A stretch of 64,000 nt of DNA from Bacteroides ihuae (GCF_900104585.1 NZ_FNVX01000005.1:1178001-1242000); one strand, 5' to 3'. Positions 1-7,912 are shown, counted from the stretch's first letter. Program-made: numbers and translations. Notes: a model not told the origin generated them from the letters alone.

Positions 1-36
1 CATCCAAAAGTGTCGCATAAAATCTATAAGACGGTT

Positions 37-867
37 TCATAACTCTATCTTTTCAAACTTAATGCCCCTGCTGTTCATGAATTCTGAAAGAGCGATGATA
101 TCCTCACGTGTGCCGGAAACTTTGAAGGCTCTGACATATACATCAGTCTGAGAAGCGGGAATCACCGTTTCTTTCTTAGGTTCAGACGCTGTTTGAGTTT
201 GTGCAACTGGGGTAACAGCCTTTTCTGATTCTGCTTTTACTTTCTCTCTATTGGCTTTCAGGGTATTGGCATACTGTATTGTTGAGTTGATATTAAGTGT
301 GTCGAGATACAGGGACTTTAACAAGTCTACATCTTCGCCAATAGCTTCGAGGGTTACGATATCATCCTTTATCTTGGCTATCTTTGAATCAATATCCAAA
401 TTGATATCCTTTTCCTTAGCCGTTTTATTCAGCCATTTTTCATCGAAGATCTTACTGAAAGGCACAAGGGTAAAACCTTTCCCATCATAAAGCTCTTGAA
501 TGGTGTTCTTCTTATCATCCTTATATTTTTGCTCGCTCTGTTTAACCACAACGTCAATCTTTGAAGAACATTCAGCTATGAGCTTAACGGTATCACTTAC
601 TATCTCTTTAAATTCAGAGAAAGGCTTCATAAACTCTTTCTCAAATTCAAGCCTTTTAGTATTTAAAGCCTTTGAAGCTTTATTCAACATAGCCTTGTCT
701 TTCTTTGCAAGGTCTATGTTTGATTCATTGTAGTTTGAAATATCATAGTTTGGAAGCGAAGCTTCAACCAACGCCTTTATTTGTTTGGCGTTGGTAGTCA
801 AGCTTCCCAGTGTCTTTTCTGACACGACCAATTCAAGGTCTTTCTCTTGAATATTTAGCTCTTTCAT
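37..867 (-). CDS. DUF1351-type phage protein
   Basis: This 276-residue protein is highly charged and mostly helical, with a likely coiled coil over residues 50-220. A Pro/Thr/Gln-rich linker follows at about 220-240, then a small C-terminal domain of about 40 residues. This layout resembles the DUF1351 family found beside recombination and nucleotide-binding genes in temperate phages; its biochemical role is not known. Its start overlaps the stop of the upstream ATPase gene by four bases (ATGA type), so the two are probably translationally coupled. Family assignment is from overall appearance only. Confidence 0.6.
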   Translation of the reverse strand: MKELNIQEKDLELVVSEKTLGSLTTNAKQIKALVEASLPNYDISNYNESNIDLAKKDKAMLNKASKALNTKRLEFEKEFMKPFSEFKEIVSDTVKLIAECSSKIDVVVKQSEQKYKDDKKNTIQELYDGKGFTLVPFSKIFDEKWLNKTAKEKDINLDIDSKIAKIKDDIVTLEAIGEDVDLLKSLYLDTLNINSTIQYANTLKANREKVKAESEKAVTPVAQTQTASEPKKETVIPASQTDVYVRAFKVSGTREDIIALSEFMNSRGIKFEKIEL

Positions 868-1814
868 AATAAGCTGGGTTGAAGTTCTTTTTGAATGTAC
901 TTATTAGTCTCTTTATCCATAATCAGATTGAGAGAATTTACTTTTGCAGAGAATAAAGCTCTAGTCATATCCAGAGAGCTGCCAACATGATCGAAAGCCT
1001 TGACACGTGATGCAAAATCATTAGCAGATTTGGCATCGGTGATTAACTCAATCTGCTCTTTTATCTCTGCCATGACTTTAACATATTGTTCTGTCTCAGC
1101 CTTTTTTGCCGCTAACATGCCTAAATATGGGTTAATCACATAATCCTGAATAGCGGTATTCTTATGAGTAAGATTGCCATTTACATCAATAATCGTAGGT
1201 ATTTCCATTACTGAGGGCAAATTGCAAGTGTTTTTTCCGTCGTTTCTAGTTGTTGGGTCAAACGTGATAGTTCTTTTAGTCCTGCCGTTTTCTGTTTTGG
1301 CTTCTATATATCCAAGTAGATCAAGCTCTGTCACAATTGAATTATATGATTTTTCTCTCAAGGATGGGATAAATACCGTATCATCGCCCTCTTTTCTCGT
1401 ATCTCTGTGAGCGACAAACACAACATGCTTGTTAAGATCAGACAGGTTTCTCATGAAATTCGAGAACTCTTGATTTATGCCGTTCCAGTCTTTTATTACG
1501 GGAACCCTATTGCCGCACCTGTGGGTGATAATATAGTCCATCATCTTACCAATGGTATCTACAACAATAGTTTGATATCCTGATAAATTTTCTTTGAGAA
1601 CATCTAATACGTCCTGCCATTTGGATATCTGTACAGTATCTACACCCACAAGATTTGCTCCATTGATACGCTTAACTCCATTATCGAAGTCGAATAACAA
1701 AGGCTTTGGGGTACTCAACGCATAAGTACTTTTACCCATACCAGCCTGACCGTAAACCATCATCTTTATATTTGATGGTAATACTAACTCGTTTGAATTT
1801 CTTATTAGTGACAT
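864..1814 (-). CDS. Phage P-loop NTPase (AAA_24 / Sak4-like)
   Basis: A Walker A motif GQAGMGKST lies near residue 22, followed by LLFDFDNG. A Walker B-like strand (TIVVDTIGK) and a sensor-like strand ending in AHRD come later. This is the pattern of phage RecA-fold nucleotide-binding proteins (AAA_24), often linked to single-strand annealing or recombination. The protein would have 316 residues from the ATG at 1814. A longer frame begins at 1853, but that overlaps the end of the upstream gene and adds a poor N-terminus. It sits in the leftward early operon directly ahead of the DUF1351 gene. Confidence 0.7.
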   Translation of the reverse strand: MSLIRNSNELVLPSNIKMMVYGQAGMGKSTYALSTPKPLLFDFDNGVKRINGANLVGVDTVQISKWQDVLDVLKENLSGYQTIVVDTIGKMMDYIITHRCGNRVPVIKDWNGINQEFSNFMRNLSDLNKHVVFVAHRDTRKEGDDTVFIPSLREKSYNSIVTELDLLGYIEAKTENGRTKRTITFDPTTRNDGKNTCNLPSVMEIPTIIDVNGNLTHKNTAIQDYVINPYLGMLAAKKAETEQYVKVMAEIKEQIELITDAKSANDFASRVKAFDHVGSSLDMTRALFSAKVNSLNLIMDKETNKYIQKELQPSLL

Positions 1815-1833
1815 GATTATTTTTATTAAAGGG

Positions 1834-2130
1834 TTATTTGTTAACGTATTCATCCATTTTCAAGGCGTTTAAAGCTGCTTGAATTTCTAATTTCGAGTAA
1901 CATACAGGTGAATTTATAGCCTTTCCCATACGCTTTTTGTGCACTAAGCCATCGGATACCAACTTTTCTAAAAGACATGGCTTTTGACCAATGGATTTAA
2001 ACCACCGATAAACTTCTCTTTGTTTTATACGATCCGCTTTCGGCTCTACCATTTTCTGATTTGCTGCTGCGCCCAACTCTGCCATATCCATGCAGATATT
2101 TTTGAGCTCATAAATTTCTAGTACAATCAT
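1834..2130 (-). CDS. Small phage protein, possibly DNA-binding
   Basis: The gene encodes 98 residues. The central basic segment (REVYRWFKSIGQKPCLLEKL) and the following strand-rich part look like a winged-helix or excisionase-like fold, but no family is recognised with certainty. The start overlaps the upstream gene by four bases (ATGA), and the end lies just ahead of the ATPase start, so it belongs to the leftward early operon. Confidence 0.55.
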   Translation of the reverse strand: MIVLEIYELKNICMDMAELGAAANQKMVEPKADRIKQREVYRWFKSIGQKPCLLEKLVSDGLVHKKRMGKAINSPVCYSKLEIQAALNALKMDEYVNK

Positions 2131-2369
2131 TTCAGTTTGATTATTGATATATACCCGGGATGCTCAACCCTTGATACTCTATATTTAATATCAAGCTTGT
2201 TCTTAAGTTCTTTTTTAAGTCTTGCGTCCCTGTTTCGCCTTGCGGCTTCACTCTTTATTCCCGAATACCTACTGTCATCGTATGGCACTTTCAAAAGATC
2301 CCCTACCCTCATTTGATTGAATATCCCTACCGTGGTGTATTCATCTGTAATTTCAATTACTTTCTCCAT
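2127..2369 (-). CDS. Hypothetical small basic protein
   Basis: The product has 80 residues with an acidic N-terminal third and a very basic middle (GIKSEAARRNRDARLKKELK). It ends in a predicted beta strand. The basic helix suggests nucleic-acid contact, but no family is recognised. It overlaps the next gene by four bases in the same direction, which supports it being real. Confidence 0.5.
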   Translation of the reverse strand: MEKVIEITDEYTTVGIFNQMRVGDLLKVPYDDSRYSGIKSEAARRNRDARLKKELKNKLDIKYRVSRVEHPGYISIIKLK

Positions 2370-2452
2370 ATATCTGTTTTTTTAATTGTCGTCGAATAAA
2401 AAAAGGTGCACTACTTTCACAAGCAACACACCCGAACACATAAAAACACTAG

Positions 2453-2602
2453 TTAAACCTTGCTACACATTGAAACAGGCAGTACATCAACCGCATTACT
2501 GTTCCTGTATTTCACAGTCACCTCTTTTGTTGAAGAGTTGTAAGATACCACCGTGCCCACCTTATTAGATGTCCACGTCTTTACTTTATCACCTTTATTC
2601 AT
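2453..2602 (-). CDS. 49-residue small protein with an SH3/KOW-like look
   Basis: An ATG at 2602 opens a 50-codon frame ending in TAA at 2453. The product starts MNKGDKVKTW and continues with alternating hydrophobic and polar residues (GTVVSYNSSTKEVTVKYR), as in small beta-barrel proteins of the KOW or SH3 type. It lies in the same direction as its neighbours and fills an otherwise empty gap of the early operon. Function unknown. Confidence 0.5.
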   Translation of the reverse strand: MNKGDKVKTWTSNKVGTVVSYNSSTKEVTVKYRNSNAVDVLPVSMCSKV

Positions 2603-2701
2603 AATTATAAGTATTAAAAACCAGTCCCGTGAAGTTTCGCTTCGTCATGCCTGACTAAGCACCATTTTACACGGATGAAGGCTACTGTGTGACTGGCTTT
2701 G

Positions 2702-2926
2702 TTAACAAAATCTGCTTAATCCCTGTACTCTGCACAGAGCGTCATAGTCCATTCCGTCATCATAATCTTCATATTCATATTGTTCTTTGAGAATAGATTC
2801 AATATCCGCATTGATAAGAGCTAATATCTCAGACTTAGAATCGGCATTGTAGACTCTCTTAACCTCTTCTTCTGCCATAGAAGACACTCTCTCAAGCTCT
2901 TTGTATAAATCATCTAAATGTGTCAT
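2702..2926 (-). CDS. Small acidic hypothetical protein
   Basis: This is a 74-residue, strongly acidic, helical protein with the tail DYDDGMDYDALCRVQGLSRF. It overlaps the end of the upstream membrane-protein gene by 17 bases and has the same direction. No family is recognised. Confidence 0.5.
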   Translation of the reverse strand: MTHLDDLYKELERVSSMAEEEVKRVYNADSKSEILALINADIESILKEQYEYEDYDDGMDYDALCRVQGLSRFC

Positions 2927-3098
2927 CTTTATCCTCTATTTCAAGTTCGTTCAACATGCGTTCGCTATTCTTTGATATATATAGCGAAGCGATTAGAAAT
3001 ACGATTGTTGGGAAAACCATTATTGCCCAATTAGAAGAAGTTATAAGCATTATTACAAAGCTTACAACCCAGATCATTACAATATGCTTTGCTTTCAT
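2910..3098 (-). CDS. Small two-helix membrane protein
   Basis: From the ATG at 3098 the product has 62 residues. Two hydrophobic segments (about residues 5-20 and 24-42) are followed by a charged tail (SERMLNELEIEDKDDTFR). The longer reading from 3158 is less likely because its extra N-terminus is not membrane-like. Position in the early operon suggests a phage membrane protein, for example a superinfection or host-takeover factor, but this is a guess. Confidence 0.45.
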   Translation of the reverse strand: MKAKHIVMIWVVSFVIMLITSSNWAIMVFPTIVFLIASLYISKNSERMLNELEIEDKDDTFR

Positions 3099-3158
3099 AA
3101 TTGTATGTATTAAAATTAGTGCCCTGTGCCTAATCGAATAGTAAAGCTCATATTTCAA

Positions 3159-3428
3159 ACTTACACAGGGTTATTTAGACTGTTAGCGTATCCTTCGCCT
3201 ATACGGAAATGCTTACTGATAAAGACTTTTCAGACTAACAGCATGTTTCTTATCTTCGATAGCCTCACTAGTAATCACCGCATCCCTGCTATACCAGTTA
3301 TCTATTAGTTTGCTTTGTCGCTTTTAAACGGTTTATGAATTACACCGAAAAAAGTTTTTCATGAAATCAAAGGGCTTAGTTTTAAGTGGGCGGGTAAAAT
3401 ATTCACTACGTTTGCCCGCTCTATTACT
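3159..3428. other. Region without a convincing gene
   Basis: The 270 bases hold no open frame with a good start. One leftward frame near 3225-3330 reads like protein (it contains NWYSRDAVITSEAIEDKK) but offers only a GTG start, so it may be a decayed or start-shifted gene. A GC-rich patch near 3385-3420 (GCGGGCAAAC and GTTTGCCCGC type arms) may fold. Confidence 0.3.
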
Positions 3429-3749
3429 TTAGGCTATTGTGAGGATGTTTTCAATTTTGAAGCATCTGAAAGCCTGTTTTTCAATATCGAAGTAGGCTAC
3501 TGTCTTATCATTGCTTTTGCCATTGCCATTTACGAGTAAATCGGTGATACTTTTTAAGAGAGTACCTTGTGCAGACCTTATAGAACCGTCTGTTTTCTGA
3601 TATTGAAAGCTTGCAACGCCTTTATGCATTTTCGTTATCAATTTCACGATTAACCAAGCTTTTTTAAGAGCAATTGACCAGCTCATTTGCGCAAGACTGA
3701 AAATCCTATGAGCCAAACTCATGACATCGTGTCTAAAATTCTTTTTCAT
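3429..3749 (-). CDS. SH3 beta-barrel fold (DUF2693/WYL_2-like) protein
   Basis: From the ATG at 3749 the product has 106 residues. A basic, helical N-terminal half (residues 1-45) is followed by the pattern KGVASFQYQKTDGSIRSAQGTL and a terminal VAYFDIEKQAFRCFKIENI. This matches the small SH3-barrel proteins common in Bacteroides phages and integrative elements. It is the first gene after the leftward promoter at 3833-3840, whose operator lies within the promoter spacer, so it is probably repressed in the lysogen. Confidence 0.65.
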   Translation of the reverse strand: MKKNFRHDVMSLAHRIFSLAQMSWSIALKKAWLIVKLITKMHKGVASFQYQKTDGSIRSAQGTLLKSITDLLVNGNGKSNDKTVAYFDIEKQAFRCFKIENILTIA

Positions 3750-3832
3750 CTTTTTGTTTTTATGTGTTAAACTTGTTTTTATGATTAGCAACTATTATCT
3801 TTGTTGCGCATCATCATATCGTTATCGTGATG

Positions 3833-3885
3833 CAAATATACTAACTAAAATAGTTATATAAAATATTATAGTAACTTTATTAGTT
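3833..3885 (-). promoter_or_regulatory. Leftward early promoter with two repressor operator candidates
   Basis: TATATTTG, a Bacteroidetes -7 element on the minus strand, lies at 3833-3840. Three bases upstream of it, inside the promoter spacer, is the palindrome AACTAAAATAGTT (3843-3855). A second copy, AACTTTATTAGTT, lies 30 bases further on (3873-3885). Both fit AACT-N5-AGTT, which also occurs next to the repressor gene. Repressor binding here would block the early operon. Confidence 0.6.
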
Positions 3886-3947
3886 AGTATAACATTATTT
3901 AACCGTTAGCTTGTTTGAGAAGAGTTATACCTTATTATATAGCAGCT

Positions 3948-4352
3948 ATGGATTTAAAATTTCACAATAAGCAGAGAACTGAAGCAATGATTGCTGTATT
4001 GGAGTATTTTCACTTTACTAGCAAAATAGATGATACGAAAGGCATAGAACTGTCGGGCGCTTATTGGGATTCTATAAAAAACGAAATCAAGGAGAGATGT
4101 GCTGCCAACTCATCCAGAGGGGACAACATAGATCCCAACAATAGGAATGGTAGGTTAGAGATTTTATTTATATGGCAAGTCGATTCTCTTATTGCGGAAT
4201 ACAAGAATAAGCTTAAAATAATCAAAGATGGAGAATATGATAGGGAGTTAGACAATAAAAGCAAACATGCTGCCATTAAAGCAAATAGAATATTAAAATG
4301 GGCTATTGGAATATCTGCATTAGCAGCAACAGGATTGCCGCAATACTTATAA
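3948..4352 (+). CDS. Hypothetical protein with a C-terminal membrane segment
   Basis: The ATG at 3948 gives 134 residues; a TTG at 3915 in frame would add eleven. The protein is helical and charged, with a hydrophobic C-terminus (WAIGISALAATGLPQYL) that could be a tail anchor. It runs rightward, away from the early operon, and begins about 60 bases after the second operator site, so the repressor may control it too. No family is recognised. Confidence 0.5.
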   Translation: MDLKFHNKQRTEAMIAVLEYFHFTSKIDDTKGIELSGAYWDSIKNEIKERCAANSSRGDNIDPNNRNGRLEILFIWQVDSLIAEYKNKLKIIKDGEYDRELDNKSKHAAIKANRILKWAIGISALAATGLPQYL

Positions 4353-4358
4353 AAATGG

Positions 4359-4499
4359 CTATACAGGACATTCGTAGAGCTTTTTGCACATTGTAGTAGC
4401 GAGCTGAATTTTATAATCAGAGAGAAGAGAATTTATAGCCTTTCTATCGTTCTCAGGATCGGTTAACTCCAGCCCACCGTCTTTCATTTCTTGTATCAT
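4359..4499 (-). CDS. 46-residue protein divergent from the repressor, possibly start-shifted
   Basis: The ATG at 4499 opens a 46-residue frame (MIQEMKDGGLELTDPENDRK onward). The same frame stays open upstream for another 25 codons of protein-like sequence (LFNGLYFKPQLWSWSLYFIA) without any standard start, back to a TGA. The leftward promoter at 4597-4604 and an ATG at 4587 are in another frame. Either translation starts at 4499, or an ancestral gene starting near 4587 has suffered a frameshift. No family is recognised. Confidence 0.4.
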   Translation of the reverse strand: MIQEMKDGGLELTDPENDRKAINSLLSDYKIQLATTMCKKLYECPV

Positions 4500-4596
4500 A
4501 GCAATAAAATAAAGCGACCAACTCCAAAGTTGCGGTTTGAAGTAAAGTCCGTTAAATAAATAATCTAGTCGGTATCATCCGCAACATGATACGATG

Positions 4597-4619
4597 CAAA
4601 TATACTAACTATTAAAGTT
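4597..4619 (-). promoter_or_regulatory. Leftward promoter and third operator candidate at the repressor start
   Basis: A minus-strand TATATTTG element (4597-4604) is followed after two bases by AACTATTAAAGTT (4607-4619), again AACT-N5-AGTT. The spacing between -7 element and operator equals that at 3833-3855. The operator ends six bases before the repressor ATG (4626), so it could both autoregulate the repressor and shut off the leftward transcript. Confidence 0.6.
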
Positions 4620-4625
4620 ATTATA

Positions 4626-5336
4626 ATGGAAAATGATAAAATAATATTAAGTGAACTTGCAAAACGCTTTTTTAAAGCAATGGAACTAGCAGAAGTAACC
4701 GCCTATAAATTAGAGCAAGATATAGGAATAAAGCAGCAGACACTAACCAAAATTAAAAATAACTTGCAGCAACCGAGTAGAAAAGCACTTGATAAATTTC
4801 TCGCTTTTTATACTAGCATAAATCCAGCATGGCTTCTTTCTGGTGTCGGAGAACCTGTACTGATAGATCAAGAAAGAAAAGAAAAGGAAATAGATATATC
4901 TCCATCCGATATAAGAGAAGGCGTGTACTCAGGAGCACTTGTTTACAACCTTGATGGAACTTGTGGAACAGCAGAAAGAGATATGATCTTCACTAATGAC
5001 AATGTCATAGGCTCCATCAGTCTTCCTGAAATAAACCCATCTTCCAAAATAGTTAGAGCTAACGGAGATAGTATGGAACCAGTCATTTTTGACGGAGACA
5101 AAGTAGTACTTCACCAAATATATAACTTCGATGAAATATTCTACGGTCAAATATACCTCATCCTTTTAGAGGAGTACAGAATGATCAAATACATTCGGAA
5201 GTACGAACCAGACGAAGATAATTATATCATTTTAAGAAGCCGAAACAAGGAATATGATGATATCAAGCTACACAGAAGCAAAATAAAAAAGCTTTTTGTA
5301 GTGGAGAATATTTTATCAGTGAAAACACAATTATAA
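4626..5336 (+). CDS. LexA/CI-type phage repressor with S24 peptidase domain
   Basis: The 236-residue protein has an N-terminal helix-turn-helix (about residues 8-60, including AYKLEQDIGIKQQTLTKIKNN). A linker leads to a C-terminal S24 autoprotease domain. The nucleophile serine lies in GDSMEP and the general-base lysine is likely in MIKYIRK. A Cys-Gly in LDGTCGTAE is a candidate self-cleavage site. In this family, RecA-stimulated self-cleavage inactivates the repressor and induces the prophage. The neighbouring AACT-N5-AGTT palindromes are its likely operators. Confidence 0.85.
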   Translation: MENDKIILSELAKRFFKAMELAEVTAYKLEQDIGIKQQTLTKIKNNLQQPSRKALDKFLAFYTSINPAWLLSGVGEPVLIDQERKEKEIDISPSDIREGVYSGALVYNLDGTCGTAERDMIFTNDNVIGSISLPEINPSSKIVRANGDSMEPVIFDGDKVVLHQIYNFDEIFYGQIYLILLEEYRMIKYIRKYEPDEDNYIILRSRNKEYDDIKLHRSKIKKLFVVENILSVKTQL

Positions 5337-5360
5337 GAGACAAGTAAACATTAAAAAATA

Positions 5361-5930
5361 ATGAGGAGGATTTTATTAATAACGCTATTAGTCTTTTGCA
5401 CTGCAAATATTTGTGCTCAAGACACTATTGATTTCAGACTTCAATATGATGGAAGTTATCTGAATCATGACGACAAAAAGAATTATGTAGTAATTCCCTT
5501 TGAAGGAAAGACAAAAGAGGATCTGTATTCAAAAGTTCTAGTTGCAATAAATAAAGCATATAATTCACCTAAAGATGTTATAAGCAAGGTTGATGGAGAA
5601 ATTCTCTCAGTCAATGGCGTTATTCAGGACTGCGTACTTTTGAGAGGAATAATGGGCAGTAAATCTTTCTACTCAATACAATACGTTTTGCAGTTCCAAT
5701 TTAAGGATGCTAAAGTAAAAGTCGATGCGCCTGTAATAGTACGTTTTTTCTCTGATGATAAGCCAAATAATATATTTCTTCCAAGATGGTTAAAAGCGGA
5801 AAAAGTATTTAAAAACGGCAAACAAAATTATCTAAAACAAGAAATAATTAACGGATTCAATAAACCATTGAATAATTCGATAAAGAACATTTTGTCAAAT
5901 ATGGATGACAAACAAGAAGACGATTGGTAA
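5361..5930 (+). CDS. Secreted DUF4468-like protein
   Basis: The product has 189 residues with a signal peptide (MRRILLITLLVFCTANICA, then Q). The mature part resembles the DUF4468 domain of Bacteroidetes (YVVIPFEGKTKEDLYSKVLVA and the following two-layer alpha/beta pattern). It is predicted to be periplasmic. It lies 24 bases after the repressor gene in the same direction and could be expressed in the lysogen. The reading frame continues in phase for 30 further codons after the TAA. Function unknown. Confidence 0.65.
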   Translation: MRRILLITLLVFCTANICAQDTIDFRLQYDGSYLNHDDKKNYVVIPFEGKTKEDLYSKVLVAINKAYNSPKDVISKVDGEILSVNGVIQDCVLLRGIMGSKSFYSIQYVLQFQFKDAKVKVDAPVIVRFFSDDKPNNIFLPRWLKAEKVFKNGKQNYLKQEIINGFNKPLNNSIKNILSNMDDKQEDDW

Positions 5931-6105
5931 TTATTGGAAGATGAAGAAATGATGGAAATCGAAGGAAGTCGGATACTTCACTTATACAAAGTTGTAGGGA
6001 AGTTGGCAAGAACGCAAATGTAAGCGTACGCACTTTCACTTAACTCAAACAAAAAATTTACAAGCAAACAAAAATACGCTTAACAGACTAAATATCTATA
6101 GAATA

Positions 6106-6579
6106 ATGAAAAGAATTTTATTTTTAATGGTAGTTGCATTGGCGATTACTGGATGTAATGGAGGTGACGAGCTTAAAATCGAAACTAGTATGTGGTATTA
6201 CGCCAAAACGCAATATAGCGGAAACAATAAACTAACAGCCACATTCTGTTTTTTCAAAGATGGTGACTACGATCCAACCACATTTGAATACAAACCTTAT
6301 TCTTCACCATCTAATGTATGGGAAGATGCCAATATAAAAACGACATCAGGGGAGATTGTGAAATCTTTCTTTATTGATATTGTACTGAAATCAGACAGCG
6401 GAACAGGCACTTATAATTGTTCGCCAGGTAACTACTATGTAGTAGTAATGATCAATAGCAATGACGAAGGGATAATATGGAAGGCAGAGCATATCTCTGT
6501 AACGAAAAACAAAATCACCATGATCGACCCAACATTTAAGGATACCTACACATCTGGATATCTAAATTGGAATGAATGA
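6106..6579 (+). CDS. Hypothetical lipoprotein
   Basis: The 157-residue product begins with a lipoprotein signal peptide ending in the lipobox AITGC, so the cysteine near residue 17 should be acylated. The mature domain is rich in aromatic and beta-forming residues (TATFCFFKDGDYDPTTFEY) and looks like an Ig-like or carbohydrate-binding sandwich, but no family is recognised. It lies among prophage cargo genes and might alter the host surface; that is inference. Confidence 0.6.
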   Translation: MKRILFLMVVALAITGCNGGDELKIETSMWYYAKTQYSGNNKLTATFCFFKDGDYDPTTFEYKPYSSPSNVWEDANIKTTSGEIVKSFFIDIVLKSDSGTGTYNCSPGNYYVVVMINSNDEGIIWKAEHISVTKNKITMIDPTFKDTYTSGYLNWNE

Positions 6580-6711
6580 CATTGGCTGATATTTCTTGCA
6601 AGAACAAATATATATCAAGTTGCTCGTTCAAGCAATTCCACGAACAAGCCAAAAGGTATCCCCTTTTAGGAATGAAAAGAATTGAAATAGTTAACCAAAA
6701 AACTTTTTATC

Positions 6712-6915
6712 ATGAAGTACTATGTTAATAAAAACGCTCAATCCAAAGGCGAGCATGAAGTACACACTAGTAGTTGTAGTTATTTGCCTGATGCAGATAA
6801 CCGGATTTACTTAGGAGATTTTTCAAATTGTAAAGATGCAGTCCGTGAAGCAAAGAATCACTATGACAATGTTGATGGATGCTATTATTGTTGCAACGAT
6901 TGCCATACTAAGTAA
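6712..6915 (+). CDS. Small cysteine-rich protein
   Basis: The 67-residue product has spaced Cys and His residues: HEVHTSSCSYLP near residues 15-26, SNC near 39, and a terminal DGCYYCCNDCHTK. This pattern suggests a zinc-binding or disulfide-linked small domain. There is no signal peptide, so a cytoplasmic zinc site is more likely. A conserved segment YLGDFSNCKDAVREAKNHY looks like a helix following a knuckle. No named family is recognised with confidence. Confidence 0.55.
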   Translation: MKYYVNKNAQSKGEHEVHTSSCSYLPDADNRIYLGDFSNCKDAVREAKNHYDNVDGCYYCCNDCHTK

Positions 6916-6972
6916 CCAACGAAGCCAACCGCCAGAACAATTATAGCGATTGGCTTCTTTTAAATCAGTACA

Positions 6973-7419
6973 ATGAAAAAGATTCTATTCATATTACTTC
7001 AACTCGCTTTCGTCCTAAGCTTAAATGCTCAAGACAATATCAGGTACGCAACGTCCAATCTGAACATGCGTTCCCAAGCAAATACTTCAGCAGAAATAAT
7101 CTTGATTATTCCTCAAGGTACCTCCGTCACCATTGATGAAGATTGTGACTGCAAATGGATTCCAATCCAGTACAACGGACAAATCGGGTATGTATCGACC
7201 AAATACCTCACAAAGCATAAGGTTAGCTACTCTAGCAACATAGAGAGGACTTCTGTAAAGCATTACACGAATTCCAAAGGGAACAGAGTACAATCCCCCA
7301 CTCGATATGAATCTGCACCAGCAGGAGCGACAGCTTTATGCCGAGACGGGACATACAGCTTTAGCCAAAGCCGAAGAGGTACATGCTCGCATCATGGCGG
7401 GGTCGCTAAATGGTTATAA
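6973..7419 (+). CDS. Secreted bacterial SH3 domain protein with DUF3761-like tail
   Basis: A signal peptide (MKKILFILLQLAFVLSLNA) precedes a bacterial SH3 domain at about residues 20-80 (ATSNLNMRSQANTSAEIILI and GYVSTKYLTKH). The C-terminus ends ATALCRDGTYSFSQSRRGTC followed by SHHGGVAKWL, the hallmark of DUF3761. Such proteins are periplasmic and may bind peptidoglycan. It is the fourth rightward cargo gene and precedes the kinase module by 18 bases. Confidence 0.7.
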   Translation: MKKILFILLQLAFVLSLNAQDNIRYATSNLNMRSQANTSAEIILIIPQGTSVTIDEDCDCKWIPIQYNGQIGYVSTKYLTKHKVSYSSNIERTSVKHYTNSKGNRVQSPTRYESAPAGATALCRDGTYSFSQSRRGTCSHHGGVAKWL

Positions 7420-7437
7420 TAATTAAACTAAATAAAT

Positions 7438-7908
7438 ATGAGTAATAATACATCAATCGGAATAAGAGTAAAACCGGGTGCCGTAATCTATTCTGTTATA
7501 CGAGAAAGGAATAGCGAAAAAGAAGTTATATTGATAGATAAAGTCAATGTTCCTATTGCGTTGCAGATACCTGAACAATTAAAATTTATAAGAAGTACAT
7601 TCTTAGATATTATTCATGAAAACGCCGTTAATCTTGCTTGTATCAGAATAACGGAACCAACAGCACGCACAATTTCAATAGAGCGAATTAACATGGAAGC
7701 TGTCATTCAGGAATTAATAGCAAGTTCAACCATAGAAAAATACTACGTTGGGCAGATTTCAAACATAACCGCTAAGCTTGGAATGGCAAGAGAAAACTTC
7801 AAAACAATACTCGCTAACAAAACGTGTGATTTATTTGAAGATTGGGAGAAATATAATAAAGAAGAAAGAGAATCTTTACTAGCTTCTCTGAGTGCATTTA
7901 ATATCTAG
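7438..7908 (+). CDS. Unknown 156-residue protein paired with kinase
   Basis: No family is recognised outright. The N-terminal strand pattern (SIGIRVKPGAVIYSVI, then EVILIDKVNVP) and the later strand LACIRITEP recall RNase H/RuvC-like folds, where a first strand carries an acidic residue. Here that position is Arg (IGIRVKP), so catalytic nuclease activity is doubtful. The middle (KYYVGQISNITAKLGMARENF) is helical. It ends four bases before the kinase start, so the two are surely co-translated. Confidence 0.5.
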   Translation: MSNNTSIGIRVKPGAVIYSVIRERNSEKEVILIDKVNVPIALQIPEQLKFIRSTFLDIIHENAVNLACIRITEPTARTISIERINMEAVIQELIASSTIEKYYVGQISNITAKLGMARENFKTILANKTCDLFEDWEKYNKEERESLLASLSAFNI

Positions 7909-7912
7909 AATT

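Noticed and set aside
2386..2568. Sixty-residue plus-strand frame in the phage early region
   Set aside because: It is antisense to the better 49-residue frame at 2453-2602, and its product is low-complexity and Cys/Pro-rich without pattern.
3915..3947. TTG start extending the 3948-4352 gene
   Set aside because: The ATG at 3948 gives a sound N-terminus; the extra eleven residues add nothing recognisable.
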